NCBI GenBank assembly: GCA_900556935.1
Contig: USQL01000117.1
Location: 1-6,214, forward strand
DNA length: 6,214 nucleotides
Direction of reading: 5' to 3'
Source: an uncultured Eubacteriales bacterium
GTDB lineage: Bacteria > Bacillota > Clostridia > Oscillospirales > Oscillospiraceae
Shown here one piece after another: positions 1 through 4,625 of the stretch (the first letter of the stretch is position 1; the number at the start of each line of letters is the position of its first letter). Both the position numbers and the translations under genes were made by a program. Below the pieces are notes generated by a model that worked only from the letters and a program-made list of their open reading frames with translations, searched no databases and was not told the origin of the DNA.

Positions 1-2
1 CC

Positions 3-95
3 TGGAGCCACTATGACCGGCTGGGGTGGGTACGCTTCGTAAGCGCCCTACCCTGTCCCGGCTGGGTAAAGACGATTCTGTGGGGGTGGGCATAG
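3..95 (+). CDS. possible C-terminal end of an upstream gene (partial, uncertain)
   Basis: This frame is open from the window edge to a TAG at 93-95 and has no ATG, GTG or TTG in it, so it could only be the tail of a gene starting upstream. Its third positions are mostly G or C, like the genes downstream, and its stop overlaps the likely GTG start of the next gene (TAGTG), a common phage coupling arrangement. Against it, the 30 residues contain five tryptophans, which suggests an out-of-frame reading of G-rich DNA. A second frame (bases 1-42, ending TAA) is an equally possible tail. No family is recognised. Confidence 0.25.
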   Translation, partial: WSHYDRLGWVRFVSALPCPGWVKTILWGWA

Positions 96-271
96 TGTAC
101 GGAAAAGACACAAGGTATTTTAAGTGCTGCTTCGGCTGCCCAAACCGGCACACCGCCTGTTACGACCGCTGCCCTGACTATCTGATTGCTAAGGCCATCA
201 AAGGGGCGGAAGCTCAGGATAGGCGGAACCGATACATAGGGCATCGCCGAAAAACAAACGGAAGAAAGTAG
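95..271 (+). CDS. small Cys-rich phage protein, putative metal-binding
   Basis: A 58-residue protein with a compact cysteine cluster: C11, C12, C15, C22 and C26 with H19 between them (CFGC-PNRH-x2-C-x3-CPDY), followed by a basic helical tail rich in Arg and Lys. The arrangement C-P-N-R-x3-C-x3-C-x2-Y near the N-terminus is familiar from unannotated small proteins of Firmicutes phages; a zinc knuckle is inferred, not shown. The GTG at 95 is chosen because it overlaps the upstream stop (TAGTG), follows a G-rich run at 82-90, and puts the Cys cluster near the N-terminus. The frame is open back to a GTG at 26, which would give 81 residues but has no evident ribosome binding site. GTGs at 80 and 86 are also possible. 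The basic tail would suit nucleic-acid binding (inference). It lies 18 bases before the next Cys-rich gene, probably in one transcript. Confidence 0.68.
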   Translation: MYGKDTRYFKCCFGCPNRHTACYDRCPDYLIAKAIKGAEAQDRRNRYIGHRRKTNGRK

Positions 272-277
272 CAAAAA

Positions 278-284
278 GGGGGGG
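278..284 (+). promoter_or_regulatory. G-run ribosome binding site for the 290 GTG start
   Basis: Seven consecutive Gs after an A-run, ending five bases before GTG 290. G-U wobble with the 3' end of 16S rRNA would let it act as a Shine-Dalgarno. It is unlike the AGGAGG-type sites of the later genes in this window and decides the start of this gene. Confidence 0.5.
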
Positions 285-289
285 CTCTT

Positions 290-484
290 GTGCCGAAAAA
301 ACTGTACCCAAAGCAGGATATTTCCTTCTGTTCCGGCTGCCGCCATTTCTATGGCTCCTACCGGGACACAAAATGCTGCAATTACATTTTCGATACCGGC
401 ACCCCCCGCCCCTGTCCCTTTGGCCGGGGCTGCACCGTCCGCACCCCCGGCCCACCCAAAAGCCGGGGGCAGCGCCGCAATTAG
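290..484 (+). CDS. small Cys-rich phage protein, putative zinc-binding
   Basis: A 64-residue protein with six cysteines in three pairs: C14-x2-C17, C29-C30 and C42-x5-C48. The signature CxxC ... CCNYI ... DTG ... RPCP-x3-GC recurs in short hypothetical proteins of gut Firmicutes phages. The spacing suggests one or two zinc sites, and the C-terminus is basic (Arg, Lys, Pro). The GTG start is supported by an unusual all-G Shine-Dalgarno (AAGGGGGGG at 276-284) five bases upstream. It follows the other Cys-rich gene closely and is the last gene before the hairpin region that precedes the resolvase gene. Function is unknown; a transcriptional or recombination accessory role is only a guess. A longer TTG-started frame at 288-647 is a shadow: it runs through the hairpin and into the resolvase gene. 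Confidence 0.75.
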   Translation: MPKKLYPKQDISFCSGCRHFYGSYRDTKCCNYIFDTGTPRPCPFGRGCTVRTPGPPKSRGQRRN

Positions 485-489
485 CCCCC

Positions 490-518
490 TTGTAAAATTC
501 CTTTTTGTTTGTAATAAT
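490..518 (+). promoter_or_regulatory. candidate sigmaA-type promoter before the resolvase gene
   Basis: TTGTAA at 490-495 (4 of 6 to the TTGACA consensus) and AATAAT at 513-518 (5 of 6 to TATAAT) are separated by 17 bases, in an AT-rich island within GC-rich DNA. A start about seven bases downstream would fall near 525, in the loop of the 513-540 hairpin. No extended -10 TG is present. The -10 box coincides with the left arm of the hairpin, so the A/T composition could be due to the hairpin alone. Confidence 0.35.
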
Positions 519-540
519 CCCTCTTATAGGAGGGATTATT
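513..540 (+). promoter_or_regulatory. perfect hairpin that sequesters the resolvase-gene SD (possible terminator or attenuator)
   Basis: AATAATCCCTC (513-523) pairs without mismatch with GAGGGATTATT (530-540) around a six-base loop (524-529). The Shine-Dalgarno AGGAGG at 528-533 lies across the loop edge and 3' arm, and the TTG start codon (541-543) directly abuts the stem. When folded, the structure would hide most of the SD. The base of the 3' arm plus the next bases (TTATTTTGCG) is U-rich in RNA, so the GC core could also act as a weak intrinsic terminator. It lies after the last Cys-rich gene and before the resolvase gene. The hairpin is seen directly; its regulatory role is inferred. Confidence 0.7.
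528..533 (+). promoter_or_regulatory. ribosome binding site deciding the TTG 541 start
   Basis: A consensus AGGAGG with seven bases before TTG 541. It excludes the longer reading from TTG 505, which would translate through the hairpin and has no SD of its own. Confidence 0.8.
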
Positions 541-954
541 TTGCGTCTTTTAGCCGAATTTATCATACCTTTGGACACCAGAACAAAGAAAAACCACCAG
601 TCCATTGCGGGCACCGGCCCCAAGTGCCCCTTATGCGGCAAGCCTAAGCGCCAGTTTGTCCGCCAGGGCCACGCCAACACGGTCTATACCGCTCAGGCCG
701 CCCAGTACCTAAACCCGAAGCCACCTCAGCCCCTTCCCGGCCCCGTCTGGATTCAATACCGTTTGTTCATGCAGACCCGCCGCCGGGTGGACGACCTGAA
801 CCTCTATGCGTCTCTGGACGACCTTCTTGTCAAGGAGGGAGTGCTCACCGACGACAATATATCGGTTATCCGCTGCAGGGACGGCTCCACCGTGGGCTAC
901 GACAAGGTTCACCCCCGGGCGGAAATCAAAATCTTTGCTTATGAGGAGGCATAG
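541..954 (+). CDS. RusA-like Holliday-junction resolvase (divergent)
   Basis: A 137-residue protein with the layout of phage RusA-family endonucleases, which cut four-way DNA junctions during recombination and before packaging. The N-terminus (FIIPLDTRTKKNHQSI, residues 7-22) is the strand and basic patch typical of the family. Residues 83-110 hold the acidic core: V-D84-D85-L-N87-L, then D93-D94, G100-V-L and D104-D105-N. The C-terminus has the final strand with PRAEIKI (125-131). The second catalytic Asp of E. coli RusA (D-x-D-N) is replaced by Leu86, and the lysine three residues after the Asn is Ala90, as in a divergent phage branch I recall as D-x-x-N. A CPLCG pair (C29, C32) lies in an inserted loop. 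TTG 541 is chosen by the AGGAGG at 528-533, held inside a hairpin. The stop is three bases before the next start, so it is probably cotranscribed with the virion genes. Activity is less certain than fold. Confidence 0.72.
   Translation: MRLLAEFIIPLDTRTKKNHQSIAGTGPKCPLCGKPKRQFVRQGHANTVYTAQAAQYLNPKPPQPLPGPVWIQYRLFMQTRRRVDDLNLYASLDDLLVKEGVLTDDNISVIRCRDGSTVGYDKVHPRAEIKIFAYEEA
944..949 (+). promoter_or_regulatory. ribosome binding site for the GTG 958 start
   Basis: AGGAGG inside the last codons of the resolvase gene, eight bases before GTG 958. This supports the non-ATG start and ties translation of the first virion gene to its upstream neighbour. Confidence 0.75.
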
Positions 955-957
955 CCA

Positions 958-2814
958 GTGGCAACTACCAAAATGTTCTCCGTAGACCAGTTTCTTGGTC
1001 TCAACCAGTCCGGCGACGGGGATACCGAGCTTCGCATGGGCGAGGCTTCCGTCATGGTCAATTTCAATGTCACCGACGGTATGAACCTTGCGTCCCGCCC
1101 AGGTGTTCTCCGGGCCACCTTCGATGAATCCCGAACTCCCGGCCAGGTTCTCTCCCTCTGGTCCGGCTTTGTCGGCCAGGTGGAGCGAATTGTTCTTGTA
1201 GAACTCATCGAGGGGGCGGACCGAATCACCGTCTATGGCCGGGATGCCCAGGGCGATACCTCCATTCTCCGCTCCCAGTTTGGGCTTTTGGGCCTCTCCG
1301 CCCCCGCCAACGTCCAGGTCTTCGCTTTTTCCGGTGACGTATATATCATGTCCCCCAAAAAATTCGCCGTTCTGGGGGCCGATGATGCCTTCCAGGAAGC
1401 TGTCCCCTATGTGCCCCTGGTCATTGCCGGTGCTTCCCCCGCTGGCGGTGGAACGGAGCTGGAAAAAATCAATCTGCTCTCCCCCCTGCGCCGGGTGACC
1501 TTCTCCTCCGACGGCACTTCTACGGCTTATATTCTACCGGCGGAGGCCGTTTCTGTGGAATCCGTGTCGGTTGACAATGTTGCCTTGACTGCCCCCGGCT
1601 CCTTCTCCGCCGCTTCCCATACATTCACATTCTCCACCGTTCCCACAAAAGGCGTTGGCAACGTGGAGATTACCTACCGTGTATCCGATGCTCAGGCGGC
1701 CCCCGCCCTTGCCCAGATTACCGCCTGTACCCTCCATGAGGAGTTCAACGGCTCCACAGATACCCGTCTGTTCCTCTCCGGTGACGGCTCCAACCGCTGC
1801 TATTATTCCGGAGTCACCCAGGATGGCACCCCCTCCGCCCTCTATTTCCCGTCCCTCAACGAGATTGCCGTGGACATGTCCGGCTCCGCCGTCACGGCCA
1901 TCGTCCGGCACTATTCCCGTCTCATGGTCTTCAAACCGGACGGAACCTTTGCCATCACCTACGAGCCCGTCACCATGGCGGACGGCAGCGTCACCGCCGG
2001 ATTCTATCTCCGGCCCGTCAACCGGGATTATGGCAACTCCGCCCCCGGCCAGGTCCGCACCGTTTCCAATTATCCCCGCTCTTTTACCGCCGCCGCTCTC
2101 TATGAGTGGCGTGTCACCAGCTCCTACTACCGGGATGAGCGCTACGCCGTCCGGATTTCCGACCCTGTGCGTACCGCGATTTCCCAGGCAGACCCCAAGC
2201 GTCTTCTGGCCTGGGACGACGATTCCAGCAAAACCTATTATGTCTTCCTCAACGACACCATGGGTTCCGTCCTGGTCAACCGCTACGGTCTGGGCAAAAA
2301 CGGAGTTTGGGCCATGTACCGGGGGGCGGTTTTCCGTTCCGTGACCCACGCTTTTACCTTCGCTTCGCAGTTCTATTTCTGCGCGGATGGCCGCATCCTC
2401 CATTTTTCGGACCGTGCCCTTTACGATAACCCCGGCACCGGCTCCGTTCCCATCGAGGCCCGCTGGGAATCCGGATTCATGGCCTTTGGGGCGGACTTCC
2501 TCAAAAAGTACGCTTCCCAAATCTATGTCTCCGTCCTGCCACAGTCCAATTCCTCCGTGTCGGTCACCGCCGAAACAGACCGGAAATCCACCTACACGGA
2601 AAAGATGGTTTCTAAAAATGTCTTTACCTTCTCCACCCTCCGCTTTTCCAATCTTACCTTCCGCACAAAGCAGTCCCCCTCCATTTCCCGCGTCCGCCTG
2701 AAGGTAAAAAAGTTCGTTTATTACAAGCTAAAACTCTCCGTCACCCAGCCCGGCACCCGTACCACGGTCCTTGGCTACGATATGGAGGTACGCTACGGGG
2801 CAAAAGCCAAATAA
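958..2814 (+). CDS. large beta-rich virion protein, podovirus tail-nozzle / DNA-stabilisation-like
   Basis: A 618-residue protein, almost all beta-strand in pattern, with no signal peptide or membrane segment. Residues 10-52 carry a recurring phage signature: a FLGLNQS segment, then LRMGEA near residue 25, MVNFNVTDG near 33-41 and a SRPGVL close. This is the opening of proteins resembling P22 gp10 and T7 gp12, beta-propeller nozzles at the distal end of short tails. Repeated hydrophobic strand pairs through residues 65-150 and 250-490 fit propeller blades. Residues 175-242 look like an inserted beta-sandwich of the phage-fibre type (SSDGTSTAYILP ... FTFSTVPTKGVGNVEITY). The C-terminal part has RWESGFMAFG (502-511) and VKKFVYYKLKL (583-593), which I recall from gut-phage proteins in this position. 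GTG 958 has AGGAGG eight bases upstream. The family call comes from remembered signatures; another tail or baseplate structural role is possible. Confidence 0.55.
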   Translation: MATTKMFSVDQFLGLNQSGDGDTELRMGEASVMVNFNVTDGMNLASRPGVLRATFDESRTPGQVLSLWSGFVGQVERIVLVELIEGADRITVYGRDAQGDTSILRSQFGLLGLSAPANVQVFAFSGDVYIMSPKKFAVLGADDAFQEAVPYVPLVIAGASPAGGGTELEKINLLSPLRRVTFSSDGTSTAYILPAEAVSVESVSVDNVALTAPGSFSAASHTFTFSTVPTKGVGNVEITYRVSDAQAAPALAQITACTLHEEFNGSTDTRLFLSGDGSNRCYYSGVTQDGTPSALYFPSLNEIAVDMSGSAVTAIVRHYSRLMVFKPDGTFAITYEPVTMADGSVTAGFYLRPVNRDYGNSAPGQVRTVSNYPRSFTAAALYEWRVTSSYYRDERYAVRISDPVRTAISQADPKRLLAWDDDSSKTYYVFLNDTMGSVLVNRYGLGKNGVWAMYRGAVFRSVTHAFTFASQFYFCADGRILHFSDRALYDNPGTGSVPIEARWESGFMAFGADFLKKYASQIYVSVLPQSNSSVSVTAETDRKSTYTEKMVSKNVFTFSTLRFSNLTFRTKQSPSISRVRLKVKKFVYYKLKLSVTQPGTRTTVLGYDMEVRYGAKAK

Positions 2815-2819
2815 GGAGG
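2813..2819 (+). promoter_or_regulatory. ribosome binding site for the 2826 ATG
   Basis: AAGGAGG overlapping the TAA stop (2812-2814) of the preceding gene, six bases before ATG 2826. Confidence 0.8.
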
Positions 2820-2825
2820 CTCTTT

Positions 2826-3242
2826 ATGACAACCGTACAGCAAATCTATGACATGGCAATCCATATTCTGGACGAGCAGTCCGAGGCAAACGGCACCACC
2901 GTCACGGAAGATACCGACGAATACCGCTACCGCACCATATCCATCCTCAATTCCATCATTCCCGCCCTTGCCCCCTTTTCGTCTGGCTATGACCCCCTGG
3001 ACCCGCCCATGGCCCTGGATTGGTCCGACTACGAAAACCCGGATATGGACCAGATTATCCAGCTTGACGATAGGATTTCCCTCCCGGTCCTGCCCTATTT
3101 TCTCGCCGCGAAGCTTATTCAGACGGAAAACGAATCCCTTTCCGCCCTGTGTATGCAGCAGTACCGGGAGGCCTTCCAGCAGCTTCGGGACCATACCCCC
3201 GGCACCTGGGAAAAAATCACCCCCTCTTATGGGTATTTTTAA
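2826..3242 (+). CDS. head-tail connector/adaptor-like protein
   Basis: A 138-residue, mostly helical acidic protein. An N-terminal helix (residues 3-18), a second helix (33-49, YRYRTISILNSIIPAL), then an aromatic/acidic loop lead into IIQLDDRISLPVLPYFLAAKLI (77-98) and a helix ending in QQYREAFQQLR (111-121). The pattern L-D-D-x-I-x-L-P-V-L-P-Y-x-L-A-A, followed by an acidic turn and an x-Y-x-E-A helix, is the recurring core of phage connector and adaptor proteins that bind the portal (HK97 gp6, P22 gp4 and T7 gp11 types). ATG 2826 has AAGGAGG six bases upstream. Adjacency to the nozzle-like gene supports a short-tailed virion module. I do not see the portal or capsid genes that usually accompany it, so the exact position in the virion is inferred. 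Confidence 0.55.
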   Translation: MTTVQQIYDMAIHILDEQSEANGTTVTEDTDEYRYRTISILNSIIPALAPFSSGYDPLDPPMALDWSDYENPDMDQIIQLDDRISLPVLPYFLAAKLIQTENESLSALCMQQYREAFQQLRDHTPGTWEKITPSYGYF

Positions 3243-3244
3243 GA

Positions 3245-3251
3245 AAGGAAG
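3245..3251 (+). promoter_or_regulatory. ribosome binding site for the GTG 3261 start
   Basis: AAGGAAG just after the previous stop (3240-3242), nine bases before GTG 3261. It decides the non-ATG start. Confidence 0.6.
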
Positions 3252-3260
3252 TGACCCTTT

Positions 3261-4619
3261 GTGCCCAATTTGCGAGAAGTAACCGCATCCTCCACCCTCA
3301 ATCAGGACGATTACGTCAATAAGCTCTACGACAAGCGCCAGCAGTCCCAGCAGGGGCTTATCCAGGAGAGTCAGAAAGATTCTCAGGACTATCTCAACGG
3401 CCAGACCCAGTCTGTCCGGGACCAGACAAACGGCTACCAGACCCGGACCGACGTAGAGGCCCAGGCTTCCGCCGCCCGGCCATCCTATCCCCGCCAGAGC
3501 CTTTCCGCCGGTGCCTCCGCCCAGCAGGGGCTTTCCCGGGGCAACCAGCTTCAGACGGATAAAACCGCCCTGAACGACCGCCAGGCCCAGGCAGAGGCGG
3601 AGATTGAACGCCAGCGCCAGCAGCTTGCCCAGTTTTACCAGACGGAAATTCAGCGGGCCACCAGCGAAAACGATATGCAGCGTGCCCAGCAGCTCTATAA
3701 TGCCGCCAAGGCCGAGGAACAGAAATTGCAGTCTCTCCGGCAGAGCGCCGCCACCTACGCCCAGGGCTTTGGTGACAATTCCATCCTGGAATCCATCGCC
3801 GCGGGTGACCCCGTCCAGCGTGACACCGCCACCCCCACAGACCCCTCCGTCCTCAAAAATGAGGGCGCAGTCAACAAAATCTACGATGCCAACATGCAGT
3901 CCCAGCAGTTAAAGCTTCAGCAGAACCGGGACGCTTCCGCGTCCGATTTGGCAGCGAAGCAGCTATCTCAGCAGCGCCAGACCGACGAGGCCTTAACCTC
4001 TGCCTATACTTCCGCCCTGCAAAAGGCACGAAACGCCGCCGAAACCCAGACCGCCTACGGCATGGGCACCGGCACGGCGGCACAGGCGGGTCTTGCCCGG
4101 GACCTGGCCCTGCAAAAGAACCTCACGGACCTGCGCGCCCTGCAGCTGGACAAGGACGCTTCCTACGGCCAACAGGGCTATGATGTTCTGCGCTCCTATC
4201 AAAAGGCCCTGGAATCCGCCAATTCGGAAAACGAACTCAAACGTGCCCAGAGCCTCTACACAGCCGCCGAGGGCGAGGAGAACAACCTCATTTCTCAGCA
4301 GCAGTGGCTGGGCAACCTCTTGGCCAAGCAGGGGGATTATTCCGTCCTCAATAAGCTCTATGGCCTCACCCCGGAACAGATTGCCAGGCTGTTCCCGGAA
4401 TATTCCGGCGACGGCGGCGGTCGGGAACTCACCGGCATCCCCGCCCTGGACTACGGTGTGTCCAAAGAGTGGGCAGACAAACAGGCACAGCAGGAGAAGC
4501 AGGCGCAGGAGAAGCAGGCGCAGAAAACCAGCCGGAAGGAAAACTATCCGTCCAGTAATGACGTTGCCAACTGGACGCATATCTTCAAGCCGACTTATGA
4601 TACCGGACGTAGGAGGTAA
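3261..4619 (+). CDS. Gln/Ala-rich duplicated coiled-coil virion protein, possibly ejected
   Basis: A 452-residue, very hydrophilic, helix-forming protein with many Gln, Ala, Ser and Arg residues and no signal peptide or membrane segment. It contains two diverged copies of one unit about 187 residues apart: VNKLYD (19-24) matches VNKIYD (204-209), G-x3-Q-x-GL-x-R (84-93) matches 271-280, and the SEND..RAQ.LY.AA..EE helix (135-156) matches 322-343 with 13 of 22 identities and no gap. Single-unit proteins of this sort recur in gut Firmicutes phages next to structural genes, as I recall, without assigned function. The tail (400-452) has a QEKQA repeat at 411-420 and a basic end. GTG 3261 follows AAGGAAG. 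Its place between the adaptor-like gene and the giant downstream gene suggests an internal or ejection protein like those of short-tailed phages; this is inference. A scaffold or tail chaperone is the main alternative. Confidence 0.6.
   Translation: MPNLREVTASSTLNQDDYVNKLYDKRQQSQQGLIQESQKDSQDYLNGQTQSVRDQTNGYQTRTDVEAQASAARPSYPRQSLSAGASAQQGLSRGNQLQTDKTALNDRQAQAEAEIERQRQQLAQFYQTEIQRATSENDMQRAQQLYNAAKAEEQKLQSLRQSAATYAQGFGDNSILESIAAGDPVQRDTATPTDPSVLKNEGAVNKIYDANMQSQQLKLQQNRDASASDLAAKQLSQQRQTDEALTSAYTSALQKARNAAETQTAYGMGTGTAAQAGLARDLALQKNLTDLRALQLDKDASYGQQGYDVLRSYQKALESANSENELKRAQSLYTAAEGEENNLISQQQWLGNLLAKQGDYSVLNKLYGLTPEQIARLFPEYSGDGGGRELTGIPALDYGVSKEWADKQAQQEKQAQEKQAQKTSRKENYPSSNDVANWTHIFKPTYDTGRRR
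3315..3728 (+). repeat. first copy of internal protein-level duplication
   Basis: Encodes residues 19-156 of the 452-residue protein, aligning with residues 204-343 encoded at 3870-4289. The match is ungapped from residue 84 to 156 at an offset of 187. A two-residue shift separates that part from the VNKLYD start, where the offset is 185. It is diverged at DNA level, so it is an old duplication. Confidence 0.65.
3870..4289 (+). repeat. second copy of internal protein-level duplication
   Basis: Encodes residues 204-343, starting VNKIYD and ending in SENELKRAQSLYTAAEGEE and its following residues. It pairs with the copy at 3315-3728. Linker residues 157-203 separate the copies. Confidence 0.65.
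4491..4520 (+). repeat. two tandem 15-base repeats
   Basis: CAGGAGAAGCAGGCG occurs twice in a row (4491-4505 and 4506-4520), preceded by CAGGCACAG and followed by CAG. It encodes QEKQA twice (residues 411-420) in the C-terminal tail of the duplicated protein. The in-frame unit length fits replication slippage and could vary in copy number between relatives. Confidence 0.85.
4611..4616 (+). promoter_or_regulatory. ribosome binding site for the 4626 ATG
   Basis: AGGAGG lying within the last codons of the preceding gene, just before its TAA (4617-4619), nine bases before ATG 4626. Confidence 0.75.
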
Positions 4620-4625
4620 CAGACC

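Noticed and set aside
24..53. Imperfect hairpin with a CGT loop, possible terminator
   Set aside because: The stem has bulges (31-32 and 49) and no T-run follows; the sequence continues G/C-rich into the Cys-rich gene, so it is not a convincing terminator.
505..540. N-terminal extension of the resolvase from TTG 505
   Set aside because: It would be translated through the hairpin, has no SD, and the AGGAGG at 528-533 clearly serves TTG 541.
288..647. 119-codon frame from TTG 288
   Set aside because: It overlaps the Cys-rich gene and the start of the resolvase gene and is Pro/Ala-rich without a recognisable pattern.
1655..2344. 229-codon + strand frame rich in Pro and Ser
   Set aside because: Low-complexity shadow of the nozzle-like gene in another frame.
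1534..2520. Long open frame of 328 codons on the minus strand
   Set aside because: It lies wholly inside the nozzle-like gene. GC-rich third positions on the + strand make the opposite strand open and Gly-rich; there is no convincing start signal or family.
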